DNA of 64,000 nt from Amoebidium appalachense (GCA_963693365.1 CAVNZM010000009.1:9796001-9860000); one strand, 5' to 3'; shown: positions 11,060 through 25,470, counted from the stretch's first letter. Numbers and translations: made by a program. The notes: generated by a model not told the origin, from the letters alone.

Positions 11060-12590
11060 GGTGGTGGTACAGTACAGCGAACGGCAAAACAGGCCAGACA
11101 GAGCAATCTAATACAAACAATATATCGCAAATACAAGCAATACAACGGCCAACATACTGAGGGTATGCACAGTATATTGAAAACATGTTTTCGGTGCGAT
11201 GGGCGCGCCAAAACCCTGGAATTTAGGTGGATTTGACGTGGAACCAATCGTGTGCAATGACATTGTGGGTTTGGCCAACCGGTTCCGGCTCTGGACATAA
11301 AATAAGTCATAGGCCAATCACGATCGCCTCAATAAAGGCATGCAAATTCCAATCCGGCTTACGCCTCTCTCCTCAAAAGCCGCACAATATCACCCCATCC
11401 AAAAACATCAAAAACACCTGCAACACCATAGTACGCCTTCATATGGAAAACTACTTTTTTAAAAAAACTAAACCTTTTTAATTTACATTGTCATTCACAA
11501 TACGAATCACTTACTACAGCATGTACGCGACCACGTTTGACTTCAAAGGTTTGCATGATTTGCTTCGCTCAATCACGTTGAGCATCCCGGGTGGCACGTG
11601 TCGATGCTGCTTGGCGGTCATTGAGGTGGTATTGTTTGTAGTGAACATCTAGCATGTATTTTACACCCATTTAATGTTTATTTTCGTGTTTGTTTGTTTT
11701 TTATTTTGGTACTGGATATGTTGGTTTTGCGTAGTAGTGAAACTTCCAAGGTGCTTGTATTTTTTCTGACGCCATATTCGCGTCAATAAACGTTGAGGGC
11801 ATGCAAATTCCTCGTAGGTTTCATCCCTATGTCATGCAAAGGTCAGTTGCATAATCAAGCCTCCGGATACGACAACAAACCAACACATATGAAAAATAGA
11901 CCATTTAATTACCTCTTATAAACAATCTTTGTTACATTCAAAGCCTAAAACAATATGACGTGTTCAAGGTATACATTGTCATGTGTACGCAGCTCACTTG
12001 GCCTTCAGTGGGTGAGCATTTTGCTTCGCTCCCATGAGCAAATAGCCAATCATCGCAGTTCCATTGTGCATGTATGCGGCGGCGCGCATCATATGCGGCA
12101 CGATCAGCCTAATATGTATATTAGTACGGCCAAATATACATGTACATCCAGTGCATGGCTTGTAGACGTAAAGTGCACGTAATATGTATATTGTTTAGAT
12201 ATAAATATCGTGTATATGTATGAATATATATACAACAATAATTAATACAGGTACAGACGTAATAAAGACGGTCAGCGGATGCGTGAACCCTTGCCTGGGC
12301 CGGGGGGGGGGGGGGGGGGGGGGGCCACCTCCCCCCCCCCCCCCCCCCCCCCCCCTTTATCCGCGAAATATTGAGCATATATGCAGGCGATATCCACGCG
12401 ATATCCGTCATTCCCCTGCATACGGGTATCCTTGTCGTCAATAAGCGAATATACTTTCTCAATATGCTTACGATACGGGCGGTAGATTGACCATAGGTGT
12501 GCTTATGTGATTCTATCATTGTTCTGTATCACACGTGTAATGTTTTAAGCATCACATTACTTTCACTCTAGGAAATTTGTATATGGCGTC
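11060..12590. promoter_or_regulatory. Divergent intergenic spacer between passenger gene and transposase
   Basis: About 1.5 kb separating the minus-strand ATG at 11059 from the plus-strand ATG at 12591. It holds a TATTGCC-type island (11.1-11.2 kb), and near 12301-12356 a poly-G run immediately followed by a poly-C run that could fold as a hairpin. No gene is seen. It probably contains both promoters. Confidence 0.5.
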
Positions 12591-13369
12591 ATGCCAGACA
12601 GCGAAGAAGAAACTATTTACATGTCAGACAGCGAAGATGTGTTCAGTTGCAGGTTAGGTTCTTGTGACAGGGTGTTCGCTACGAAGGCGGCCCTTGAGAG
12701 TCATATAACACACAAACATGCCACCGTGACCAACAGACGTGTCACCCGTTCCTGTACACGTGCCCAACTGCCCCACACACAGCACGCACAGGTGGCACAC
12801 GAATCAGACAGTGACAATACAGCAGAGGGCGGGGATGAGGCAGTGCCCATGGATGCCGGCCATACAGACGGTACTGAAGACGATTCAGATACTGAAGACG
12901 ATTCAGATACTGGAGACGATTCAGACGATGAACATGGCATGCCACAGGCCGGGGGTGTTTACCAGCCCGTGGGAGGACAGCCAAGACATTTTTTGAGGGA
13001 AGGAATCAATTACCAGTGCACAAAGGATGACGTGCAGGGGCGGATGGAACACAAGATAGCAGTGGAGGCGGGGATCGATTCGGGCCTAGTTGATGTTGAT
13101 CGTCCCAAAGATGAGCTGGCGTATGTGCGGGACGTGGCCAGGTTTGTGGAGGCCGTGAAGGACAACCCGTTGCACCCTTTTGCATCCCAGGCAGAGGTCA
13201 GTGGTGCACTGTGACACAAAGAAAAGAGCATATACTGAAACGAGTGAATGTACTTGGTCGGTATAAACAACGTATTGGTGACACCTTGGTCGTATTACCC
13301 ACTTATTCGCAATGGTGGGGCAATAACACTTGGGTCAACCCAAGGGGACGTGTATTTTGGTATGGGGCT

Positions 13370-13403
<34 letters not shown>

Positions 13404-13834
13404 GGCGGGGGGGCTGAGCTGATTATCCGGCTTGTGTTTTCGCAGATCGACTTCACACAACACTTTGTGTCCACCAAGTCTTCTGAGGCGGACGCAAATG
13501 CACTGCTGGACCTTATGCGCCGCAACGATCCGTCTAATTTGACGGGTATGGGCGGCTTGCCCAGGAAGATCAACAGCATATACAAGAAAATTGATTCAAT
13601 ACCCAGCCTAGTTCGTCCCCCCTCTCCCCCTTCCCTGTATTCCTCCCGCCCTTACCCAACCTCCCCCCCCCCTCCCCCCCCCCCCCCCCAAAAAACACAC
13701 AGACACACACACACTTCACACGTTGAAAAACATTTCACTACTCAGCCCAGTTCGTGGCCTCCCCCCCCCCCCCTCCCCCCCCCCCCCCCAACCCCCCCAC
13801 CACACACACACACACACACTTCATGCTTTTCACG

Positions 13835-13869
<35 letters not shown>

Positions 13870-13872
13870 ACA

Positions 13873-15195
13873 AGTAACTATATGAGCATAAAGGCATCAC
13901 ACTGTGGGTTTAGAACCGAAAAAGGGACATATTTTTTTGCCGTGAGAGTCCCAAAATGCATATACACTTTCAGTATCCCCATCAACAGCTTTGTAAAAGA
14001 GGGATTTAGCCCCCCCCTCCTGTGTACGAAGCTATTCACCAAACCCCCCCCACAAGTAACCGTATGTACATGAAGATGTAAAAGCACCACACATGACTTT
14101 TGGAATTGAAGTAGGAAGGTTTGTTTTTGCCGTGAGAGTCCCTAATTGCATACACACCTTCATCCCCCCCCCAACAGCTTTGTACCAGAGGGTTTTGGCC
14201 CCACCCTCCTGTGTACAAAGCTATTCACGAAAAACCCCCCCACAAGTAACCGTATGTACATGAATATGTAAAAGCACCACACATGACTTTTGGAATTGAA
14301 GTAGGAAGGTGTGGTTTTGCCGTGAGAGTCCCTAATTTCATACACACCTTCATCCCCCCCCCAACAGCTTTGTACAAGAGTGTTTTGGCCCCACCCTCCT
14401 GTGTACAAAGCTATTCACGAAAAACCCCCCCACAAGTAACCGTATGTACATGAATATGTAAAAGCACCACACATGACTTTTGGAATTGAAGTAGGAAGGT
14501 GTGGTTTTGCCGTGAGAGTCCCTAATTTCATACACACCTTCATCCCCCCCCCCAACAGCTTTGTACAAGAGTGTTTTGGCCCCACCCTCCTGTGTACAAA
14601 GCTATTCACGAAAAACCCCCCCACAAGTAACCGTATGTACATGAATATGTAAAAGCACCACACATGACTTTTGGAATTGAAGTGGGAAGGTGTGGTTTTG
14701 CCGTGAGAGTCCCTTATTGCATACACACCTTCATCCCCCCCCCCAACAGCTTTGTACAAGAGGGTTTTGGCCCCACCCTCCTGTGTACAAAGCTATTCAC
14801 GAAAACCCCCCCACAAGTAACCGTATGTACATGAATATGTAAAAGCACCACACATGACTTTGGAATTGAAGTAGGAAGGTGTGTTTTTGCCGTGAGAGTC
14901 CCTATTGCATACACACCTTCATCCCCCCCCCAACAGCTTTGTACAAGAGGGTTTTGGCCCCACCCTCCTGTGTACAAAGCTATTCACGAAAACCCCCCCC
15001 ACAAGTAACCGTATGTACATGAAGATGTAAAAGCACCACATATGACTTTTGGAATTGAAGTAGGAAGGTGTGGTTTTGCCGTGAGAGTCCCTAATTGCAT
15101 ACACACCTTCATCCCCCCCCCCAACAGCTTTGTACAAGAGGGTTTTGGACCCACCCTCCTGTGTACGAAGCTATTCACAAAAACCCCCCCATAAG
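13873..15195. repeat. 190-bp minisatellite in a transposase intron, about 7 copies
   Basis: Units start with CACAAGTAACCGTATGTACA at about 13871, 14051, 14241, 14430, 14621, 14814, 15001 and partly 15190, each ending in an AAAGCTATTCAC + poly-C run. Copies differ by few bases and by C-run length. The array fills most of the intron between transposase exons 2 and 3; before it, 13611-13870 is poly-C with (CA)n. Confidence 0.95.
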
Positions 15196-15302
15196 TAACC
15201 GTAATTACACAAAGGGGATTCGCATCATCTTTTGGCCTGTGGGTTTTTTTCCCTACTCCCCAAACGTCACATGGCCTTCTCTTCAGTATGTTAACATATG
15301 GC

Positions 15303-15334
<32 letters not shown>

Positions 15335-15834
15335 ACTTCCTGCAAACACGCAGCCGTTTGTGGAGAAGACGGCAAACCTGGATCTACCTGGCTTTGCCCC
15401 TGTTACCTTCCAATGCCGTAGCATCAAGAGCTGCCTCGAGCGCATATTGTTGAACCCCGCACTGTGTGGACAGGACACGATCGATTATACGGCGACGTTT
15501 CCAGTTGAGGAACACACTGGGCGGAGGGTGTACAGTCATCTTAGCAGCGGCGACTGGTGGTATATTCAAGAGCTTAGCATACCATTGGAGGGTACCCTGC
15601 TGGCCATAATCCTCTACTCTGACGCAACTAATCTGACAACTTTTGGAAACACGAAGGCATACCCAATTTATGTCACCATTGGAAACGTCAGAAAGAACCT
15701 ACGGGCGCAGGACTGGGCGAGGTAGGTTTGTGTAGGCGTGTGTATGTATGCATTCGCAAATTGGGGGGGGGGGGGGGGGGGGGGGGGAGACAGCACAGAA
15801 CTGGGGGGGGGGGGGGGGGGGGGACCAGGTGAAG

Positions 15835-15866
<32 letters not shown>

Positions 15867-15941
15867 ACACACACACACAAAAACATACATCACGATATGT
15901 CGATACTATAGGCAGTATATTATGCCGTCGACGACGGTATA

Positions 15942-16510
15942 GGTTTTATTTGTGGAAATTATTGACATAAATATTTTTCTGGGTAAACACGTAGGATGGG
16001 TGTTCGATACCAACATAACCATGTAGGCTTCATTTCGTGTTTTAGCAGTTAGCGGTTGGCTGCCCGCACACGGGCACCTATTAGCCAGTCAAAACATCAG
16101 ATACCACAGATCACTAGACCGAGTTATGATTGGCTCGGATCAGATTTCACATATCACTAGATCGATTTTTGATTGGCTCAGATCGGTAGGCTTAGGTATA
16201 TAAGCACGACAGTTTTTAGCAGATCAGCAAGCTACAAACACATCTTCTGTGTTTAGCATCCACAGCCTTACAGCTATATATTCCTTTTCACCCACCCACC
16301 TACACCCACACACAACCCCCATTGATCCACACATACGTGCTGTTTTTTCACGGGGCGAAGACTTCCCCCGTTTTTTGGGCACATGGACCTCACGGATCAA
16401 TAAATTGATGACTGGGGGCTTGCCGTGGTTTACAACCATTGCAGGTTCACTTTCGTCCAAGGGGATGTCCCCCTAGAGGCAACACACGTCCCGGAGTAGT
16501 TTTTCATAGA
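15942..16510 (+). repeat. LTR-like dispersed repeat, copy 2 (complete)
   Basis: Full-length match to 5257-5822, from GGTTTTATTTGTGGAA to TTTTCATAG, with the TATA box near 16195 and AATAAA-like signal near 16400. It lies in the intron between transposase exons 3 and 4, on the same strand. Confidence 0.9.
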
Positions 16511-16781
16511 TTATAAATAGTGTCCCAACATATTGGTTATATATTGGGCATAACGATATGTCATTACTGTGGCGCCGACCGATGCAACCCTAACATCCCC
16601 ACCCGGGGTGGCAAGACTTTGATCGAGCATTCTCTGTAGCAACTAAAGACACACGCACAGAGAAAAACAAAAAAAAAAAAAAAAAAAAGAAAAGAAAACA
16701 AACAAACACACAAACACACAAACAAACACACACGCGTGTTGTTTAGGCTACTTGTAGGCGCGAGAATGGTGACCTCTAAGT

Positions 16782-17342
16782 CTACTTGTATAGGTTGGCT
16801 ACAGGAGCACCCATACACCACACTGTCCAAAACTCAGCAGTGTAATGGTCCACCAGACCAACATGGTTAGTGTAGATGCAGTTCTCGTAGTTGCCTAGCG
16901 TTGCAGACGTCGTTGGATTGTAGGTGCCTGTTACCAGGCAGGTTTCAGCACCACAGCCAGGATCGGATATAACAAACTTGTTGTGCTGGCTGCCATAGAA
17001 AGGGTCCGCATGCGAAGGCTGGCGTGGGTAGGTGAATCCCATCCCTATAGCAAGCCGCACATGCACATTCCCAGGATAGAAACGGTGGAGAAGCCGACGC
17101 TCGTGCTCTTGCTTCCAGCATGTTTTTGCGTGCATGGTTTTGTTCATTCTAATGGAGTCCTCAAACCCGGAAAGAATCTTGTCAACCACCTCGCTTATGA
17201 TGTCTGGTTCGTCAAGTGAGAAGGCCGCGACCAGTATGCACGATTTTTCTTTCTGTATAGCAGAGAGCCACGCTTGCTTGCACTCCCCACGAAAGTATGC
17301 CCTGGTTATGTCTTGCTCAGTTGCAGATTCATGGTAACCCTA
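16782..17342 (-). CDS. Phospholipase-D-like (HKD) nuclease domain exon
   Basis: The minus strand reads without stop from about 17342 to the stop at 16782. It shows the PLD-fold signature: ECKQAWLSAIQKEKSCILVA with a following SLDEPDIISEVV, a basic strand VHVRLAIGMGF, the catalytic motif HNKFVISD (H-x-K-x4-D), then LVTGTYNPTTSATLGNYEN and a FWTVW end. In the family two HKD motifs form one active site, either in one chain or in a dimer of single-HKD proteins; only one is visible, as in Nuc/mitochondrial PLD-type nucleases. No in-frame ATG occurs at the 5' end before the stop near 17345, so an upstream exon may be missing. It lies antisense in the transposase intron, ending against exon 4 at 17354. 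Confidence 0.65.
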
Positions 17343-17646
17343 TCCTTCCCCAGGTTGCCCGTGGCCTACATTCCTGAGCCCAGCACGGTTGATGGTGCCA
17401 CACCTTCAGACGCGAAATGGACACATGCCCGGCTGAAACTTTTCCATGAGGTGCTAGAAATTGCTGTGGGCGCACCTCTGCGTGCATTGAATGTCAATGG
17501 TTTCTGGGGCTATTGTCCGGACCGAAAATGGCGTGTGTTCTATCCTCGTGTTGCGTACTACATCACCGACTGGCCAGAGGGGCGCAAATGTGGATGCTGC
17601 AAGTGGGTTCCTCCCTCCCCCCCCCCCCCCCCCCCCCCTCCCCCCC

Positions 17647-17980
<334 letters not shown>

Positions 17981-18793
17981 GAGAGTGCACGAGCAGCCAG
18001 CTTATCAGGACACCCCAACGCATTGCTATTGTATTGGCAACACATTACAGATACGTTATATGCCGGGTTCATACGAATATAATACGATTATGCCATGCTA
18101 ATGCGCTGTCGTTGTATTGCCAACACATGTCAAATACGGTAAATACCGGAAGCATATGAATCGATTACAATTTAAATATCCGTGTAATACTGGTTTTACT
18201 GGTTTGTTCTGAAATTAGGGAGCAATGTCACCTAGCTTGGGTTAAAAACCAGTGCACTGACGTGAGCTTTGGCAGGGGGGGGAAGACGAGACGCCCGTGT
18301 CATCTGTGCTGGCAGACGGCCAAGGACTTGTGCGAGAAGTGGGGCGAAGAGGACTTACCGCCCCGCATAGAGGGGGATGTTAGGCTCATTCTGGATCGTA
18401 TTGTCCAGCTGCGTGAAGAGGGGGGGCAGACAAAAGGAGGGAGGCAGCCGATCTTTTGCAGGATTCATCGCTTATCGTCAATGTCTACAATGCAGGACGC
18501 GATATTCCGGGATTCTGGTTGTTACAGGCAATCGTACCAGAAAAGATGCACCAGGCAGATAGCGGGCTCTACAAAACCTGCATGCTCAACTACCTCAAGT
18601 TGATAAAGCATGTGTGCATCCAGACATATGGCGAGGGCAAAGTTGCCGACGTCAAAGCTAAACAGCTGATACGTGAGTTCGACAATCGTTTCATGGCAAT
18701 GCCTAGGTTCCACGGTTTGCGTCATTTCTCACGGTCAGTTTCGGATCTGTCATACTTGCGGGCCAACGAATACCGCGACATCATGAAGGTACC

Positions 18794-18828
<35 letters not shown>

Positions 18829-19257
18829 TTCCCCTCCCCCCTCCCCCCCCTCCCCCCCCCCCCCCCCCATACCCTTAGCCGTGATCCTAAACCCATAATG
18901 TGACAAACCTAGAGGATAAGTAAAAGCACACTCCACCCCTTGTAATGTTGACTATTATCCTAAATACTTTGAAAAAATAGGGGCCCTACTTCGTAGTAAC
19001 AGCACCACATGCCCTCAACCCCTGCAGATAATGCCGCATGTCGTGAGGGACCTTCTACCGGACCAGCAAGCCAATGACAGGGCCACTAAGGTGTTTGTCA
19101 CGTTCAACATCTGGTATGATCATCTGGGCCATACTGTCAAGACAGAGGAGACGCTGCAAGAGCTTACTGACAATTACATCAGGTTAGTCCCCCCCCCCCC
19201 CCCCCCCCACCCCCCTCCCACCCCCTTTGTCTCTGTCCTCCCTCTTTCTCGCGGCTC

Positions 19258-19901
19258 TCTCTCTCTCTCTCTCTCTCTCTCGCTCTCTCTCTGTCTCTGT
19301 CTCTCTCTCTCCCTCTCACTCTCTCTAGAGGCTCTCTCTCTCTCTCTCCCTCTCTCTCTCCCTCTCTCTCCGTCTGTGTGTGTGTGGTGTGTGTCTACAT
19401 ATTATGTGTGTGTGTGGGTGTGTGTGGGTGTGTGTTTGTGTGTGCATGTCTGTGTGTGTGTATAATTAGGGTGCTTGCAATCGTACTGTGTTTGCTTCTG
19501 CCATTATTCTATAGTCATAATACTCACATGTTATCATCAGGTTTGCTGATGCTTGCCGGGCTGCGTTCAGCGCCATAAATTACCCCCACCTGAAGCTGAA
19601 GGCCCAGCTCAAAACCCCCAAGTTCCACGTTGGGGTGCATTACGAGTGGAGCATACGTTTTTTCGGAGAGTTGGACACTGCCGAGGATGGTGAGCGCGGA
19701 CACAAGTTTTACTGCAAGGTTCCCTATCGCATGACCAACAGGAATGCTTCGTACATCATGCAGGTGCTTTAGACCCCCCCCCCCCCCCCCCCCCCCCACA
19801 AACTGTATGCCTCCTTATGTGTCTCTCTCTTGAACCATCTCTCTCCCCCCCTCCCTCTCCTCCCCTCTCTATCCCACTCTCTGTCTCTCCCTCTCTCTCC
19901 G

Positions 19902-19934
<33 letters not shown>

Positions 19935-19939
19935 CTCTA

Positions 19940-19988
<49 letters not shown>

Positions 19989-20054
19989 CTCTCTCTCTCT
20001 CTCTCTCACTCTCTCTCTCTCTCTGTTTCTCTGTCACTTTCTGTCTCTCTCTCT

Positions 20055-20131
<77 letters not shown>

Positions 20132-20178
20132 GTGTCCCTCTCTCTCACTCTCCCTCTCTCCCTCTCTCTCCCCTATTC
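19258..20178. repeat. (CT)n and (CA)n tracts in two transposase introns
   Basis: CT-rich runs at about 19258-19375 and 19820-20178, with a (CA)n core at 19942-19985, flank exon 7 of the transposase. CT-rich DNA also occurs before exon 9 (21065-21145). Confidence 0.9.
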
Positions 20179-21839
20179 CCCCCCCCCCCCCCCCCCTTTT
20201 TCTTTTCTTTTTTTGCGGAAGCACGTCTTTCCCTCTCTATCTGTCTCCGTCTCTCAAGATTGATCTGTCAGGAAAAGCCGTTTGGAAGGGAACAACCAAC
20301 GATGCTGACAATAACTGCACAGATCACGATCAAGATCAGCCGCTGGGATGCGATGGATTTGCACCGCCAGGTTCGTGACGCTGTGCTTTCCATTTTAAAT
20401 CAGGAGAGGGGCCGGGCAGACGGAGCGTTTGTGCTGAACGACATGATGGAGGTCTTTCAAGTTGAAGACGATGCAGCAGATAATGAGGGTGAGGACCCAA
20501 TTCATGCCCAAGCCGTGGGGGTGGATGAAAGTGTGAATTCAGCAGAGGGATCGATCCAGATGTTAGGTAAGAACCCCCTCCCCCCCCCCCCCCCCCCTCA
20601 CCCTTTAAATCCCCCCCCCCCCCCCCCTCCCCCTGTATGGTTTGATCTCTGCATCGTGTTACCCGTTGTTTATGTGTACTTCGTACTTATGAAGCCCCCC
20701 CCCCCCCCCCCCCCCCCCCCCACTCCCCCTGTCATGCATGTCTCTCTCCCTTTGTCTCTCTCTCTGTCTGTCAGATATGCCCAACACATGTACAATACAT
20801 GCACAATTTCCACGTGGTATCACGAGTATATTGTCCATACTGCAATCACTGTCTGTCTGATATGCCCAACATATGTAAATACATATCCAGTAGCCTCATG
20901 GTATGCCGTGTATATTTACCATACAGCCATGACTGTGTCTTCGTTGTTATGTTACTATAACTGTGCTATGGCCAACATGGACAATACACAAAACATGTAT
21001 TGATGATATTCGGTGCATATGTTTGCATATATTGTTTATAACAGTGACATGCATTTCTGCTCTCACCTCAATCTCTCTCTCTCTCATTCTCTCTCTCTGT
21101 CTGTCTCTCTCTCTGTCTCTGTCTGTGGCCCTCTCACTCTCTCATTTTTTTTGATTGCTTATCTACCAGGGATACCTCACTCATTCACCTCTTGCTGTGC
21201 CAACAGGGCCTCAAAACCCCATGATCCACCTTGGTGAGCTGGATCGTTTTTTTGCTACAACCGATCTGCATGACGACCAAGACGCACGTGTCCCCCACGA
21301 TCTGCTCCTGAAATACCCCGACCTGAAGGACCTTCCAGTTCAACTTCAGCTCCACCTCAGTAGAATCTCCCCTTGTGTGCCCCGGAATGAGCGCCCTCTC
21401 CGAGAAGAACTCGAACAACCCTCCTCATTGCTCATCACCCCATATAACAGCTGTTATATCAAGCTGGAATCCGTCGGGCTGTGGCATAGCCTTGAGGGTG
21501 GTAGCGAACGGGTCATTCTATGGACGAGAACGGTTTGATGCCATTGTTATTAACTCTGGCGTGGAGGGTGAGGAGTGGTACGCACGGGCCCTGTTTTTCT
21601 TCACGTGCACCCATGAAGACAAAACGCTGCGACGGTTGTTTGTGCGTTATTTCGAGAGGGATGGTTTTGATGCAGCAACAGACTGTGTGAGACTGAGGGA
21701 TCCACGCAGAAACAGCCGGGAACCCGAGTTTGACATCATCGATGTGGAGACTATCCTGGGAACATTTCACTGCATCCCTCTGACACGCACAGGAAATGGT
21801 CCTCAGCAATATGTTGAGAACAAATATGTGAATATGTAA

Positions 21840-23332
21840 TGTATGTCATTGCCTGTATGGTCCACAGGGAATACATTCCCAAGAGTTGAATTCTTTATTC
21901 CGTATGTATGCCGTACTTGCCCGTATTTCACGGTTGGGGGGGGGGGGGGGGGGGGTTGTCATTACTTTCCTGTATTATCCTTTATGCTACTTCAAGTTTT
22001 ATACCCTACCGCTTACACAGGATGTAGGCTGGTGAAAGGTTTAATGGTAGGACGTTCGGTGACGTTTGTACCACGGACCACGGGAACATCTTCCCCAGGA
22101 ACATTATTCAAAACAAAGAACTTTTATATTTTGAGGTGCTAAAAACGTGAGGTACTGTTATGGCCGTTGCCCTTCTCAATCTTGGTACGGAAATGCACCC
22201 ATATTATACTGCAAATGTATTGTATATGACGTGTGTATATCGTACAGGTACTGGTAGTATATTGATAGTACCTCCTACGTAATGATTTGTTCGCATTCGA
22301 ACATACTGGCAGTATATACTGAGACTATAACCAATATATGGTGTCCTTAGCTGTGTCCGTATTGGTGACAGTATTATAGATGTATTCGCGACATTGCCAA
22401 TACCACTTGTGCCTTAGATATTCGCAATAGGATAAAAGTTTTCTTGCTATATCATGTTTATGTCCTACTAATATGGATGTGATATGGGTAGGATATGATC
22501 TACATAATATCAGTATATGTCCACCCTAATACCACGGTATTAGCAATGTACTGCGCATACAAGGACTACACTCCGAATATGTTTGTTGAACATGTGTTGG
22601 CAATACATTCACAATATTGCAACTACATAGGTAAAGTGACCTGTTCTTTCATCCCCAATATTGTACCAATATATTGGCAATAAAATACACGCCCCATATT
22701 TTCGGTTGCTTTTACCTATTGATAATAGGTGCATAATAGTCTTGATATTGTGACGGATACATTGGCCATACATTTGGACCGAATTGAGATCCTATTATAA
22801 GCATATCACAACCCTATAACCAATAGCGACGATATGTTTGTATCGGCCATATGGGACATATGTGTTGGGTATATTGCCAATAACCCAAAATGGTCAGGAA
22901 TAATACATTCATAATATATTGGCAATAGTCTTGCCACGTTGGACAATACCATAATTTGACACAAAATTATCCTACATTTTATATATTCATAACTTATTGA
23001 CAATACTCCGCAAGCAATAGTATAATACCGAATAAATACATTGACAATATCGAAATTGTATTGTTAATAGGCACACGTACACGCGTTTTGAGATATTGCC
23101 AGTACATTACTCATACGGTATATAGTTATTGGTGGTAGACCCGGCATGGTATGACAATAATATCAAAATATGTTGCCGATATTACGTCAATATTACAGTT
23201 CTATTACGCTTCTATAGCGTCTCTACCACAGAAAATCTCTACTCGCAATACATTGGCAATGGATAATTGATATTACTTCAGTATTAATCTGGTATTGTTA
23301 CGATATTGGCAATAGATAATAGCCTCACAATA
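21840..23332. repeat. Right subterminal TATTGCCAAT-rich region
   Basis: After the transposase stop no gene is seen. A poly-G tract sits at 21937-21954. From about 22140 to 23332 the DNA is A+T-rich and full of ATTGCCAAT / ATTGGCAAT (for example near 22390, 22600, 22670, 22870, 22920, 23240, 23300 and 23330), mirroring the left end. Confidence 0.7.
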
Positions 23333-23362
23333 TTGGCAATACCGCCGGGAAGTTTGCTGATG
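23333..23362 (-). repeat. Right terminal inverted repeat of the Plavaka element
   Basis: Reverse complement of 4548-4577 with two mismatches. It sits against the broken Ty1/copia gag-pol frame, so the element appears to have inserted into, or beside, a copia copy. Confidence 0.65.
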
Positions 23363-24873
23363 TGGTTTGGGCGTCCGGGGTTATGTCCGCGCGCAGAAGA
23401 GACACCGCCATGTGGTACAGCTTGGTGCCGACAGCCGAGCCGGTGGCCAGAATTTGATCGCCGTAGCACAACTTAACGCCGCCGCGGGTGTCAAAGCGGG
23501 GTAAAACGCCGTTGGTAGATGCCGTGAACACACTGATGAGAGTGTCGGGGATGGAGGGCACGTAGAGTACATCCGTCAGCTGATGCACCGCAGTAACGCC
23601 GTCGATGGTGCTGGAAAAGAACACGTCGCCCACCCCAAGCACTGCACATGCACCCTTGTCGGCTACTTGGACCGTGGAGTAAGGCGCCGCACGCATGTTG
23701 ACGAACACATCGGGCCGGGGGCACACATGGTCAGTGGCTCCAGAGTCGAGGAGCACCTTGTTGGTGCCATAGTCGTTGCTAGACATGAGGAAAGCCCGGG
23801 GAGCGGCAGCCCCCCCCTTGCACTGTGCCGTAGTGTGGGTAGTAGAGGCAGGGTGGTTGATGCAGGACCCAGGCGGGAGGGGACCACCCTTAGGTTTGCG
23901 GCCGTTGGCACGGTTGCCCCCCTTGCACATGGCGGTAGTGTGACTGGTAGACAGTGGGTGGTTGACGCAGGAACCCTTGGGGTAGGTGCTGGCACGGTTG
24001 TTGCCAGAGTTGCTGTGTTGCCGTTGGGGCACTGAGACTTGATGTGGCCTGGTTTGCCGCAGCCGTGGCAGATGACAGGTTGAGGAGCCCGTGTGGTGAA
24101 GGCGGCCGGCCCGGAGCTGGTAGTCACACGTGCACGTGGGTGGCTGGTCTCATATGCCCGTAGCTGTTGGAGGAGGCCCATCACGGTAGGCTTGGGTGTC
24201 ATCTTGTAGGCAATGACAGGCATTTCGTAGTAAGGCACCTTGCCGAGGTCGTTGGTGAGCTTGGTCAGCACTTGAGCATCACCAATTTGTGTGCCGTAAT
24301 CGGCCAGGCGCCGCACGTAGCCGCGGAGCTTCATGGCGTATTTCGTCGCGGTGTCCGTAGGTTCAGGCGTAGAATTCATGTACAGCCCGATAAGGTCGTA
24401 CTGATTGGCCTCAGATTGCTCCAGGTAGTGGGCAGATAGGGCCGACCATATCTCCGCAGGTGTGGTGGTGCGTGTTAACTCTAGGATACAACGCACGTCA
24501 ACCGAGAGTGCTTGCCACAGGTAGGAACGGGCAGTGTCGACCTGTTCACGGGTAGCCGGGTGCCACAGTGCTCCGTACTGGGCGCGATGGTGTAGAGAAG
24601 ACCAGCACCAGAAAGCTGGACATACATGGTTTCGGCCCATGTGTGGTAGTCCGTGCCTGAATCATTATCAATGCCAGTGAAGAGAGGGATGTCGACCTTG
24701 AACTTGATGGAATCATTACGTGAGGGGCCCATAACCCTGTTGGACATCGTGTTCATAGAAGCTAGTTCTAGTGCACGTTGTTCCTTCTGTAAGTCAGAAA
24801 TGATTGCATCTTGTGAGGCCAACCTCTGCTCCAGTAGTTGGACTAGTTGCTGCAACTGTAAGTTGTCAGACAT
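23363..24873 (-). pseudogene. Ty1/copia gag and protease, frameshifted and truncated
   Basis: The minus strand starts at ATG 24873 with a leucine/glutamine-rich coil and then a gag domain (WAETMYVQLSG; SALSAHYLEQSEANQYDLIG; GLLQQLRAYE). The CCHC knuckle CHGCGKPGHIKSQC lies near 24065-24025 and the aspartic protease motif LLDSGATDHVC near 23755-23725. The frame changes at about 24575 and again at about 24020, so the copy is dead. It stops at the inverted terminus of the Plavaka element; integrase and reverse transcriptase are missing on this strand. Confidence 0.85.
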
Positions 24874-25470
24874 AGTGTCGTGTATGATGGGCAACTAGTC
24901 TATGTGTTTTGTGCACTGAAAACGACAGTAGAAAAGTGTAAATCAAACGTTCTGCTTCCCATGTTTGTGACATGGGAGGCACTGCTTTATATAGTCGTTG
25001 GCCACCTCATGGTGGCCTCGTGTGCACCCTGGTGGTGGGCCATGTACAGCATGGCCGAAAAGAGAGCACAATGAAAACAAGTCGTTAAAGACATAAAAGT
25101 TAACTGTGCACGTTGAGTGGCTAGTTAACTTGCACTAAAGCACACAAATAAACGTGTTTAACACACCAATTGCAGTTAAACGTAAGTCTTACTTCACACA
25201 ACTAAAAATATTCTGAGAATATCCGGGAAAAAAAAAAAGCACACTACCACTCTAAGAATAGAATCCTGTGGCAAATATAGACATGACATCATCTGAACCG
25301 GGAATATTAATTAATGAGCACAATTAGCACGTTGCTAGTGAAGCTCGTCATTGGTACAGTTTTGGCTCAAACATATAACTACCATATATGAATATGACCG
25401 TAAACAAAAGCTCTATGCACTCGAGTGAGTGTTGAAACAATTATTCAATTGCTCAGAAGCTTTCTCTAAC
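24874..25470 (-). repeat. Probable 5' LTR and leader of the copia gag copy
   Basis: Upstream of the gag start, the minus strand has a TATA box (CTATATAAAGC, 24983-24994) about 120 bases before the ATG, as in a copia LTR with its leader. I could not fix the LTR borders or a primer-binding site, and no second LTR copy is in the window. Confidence 0.4.
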
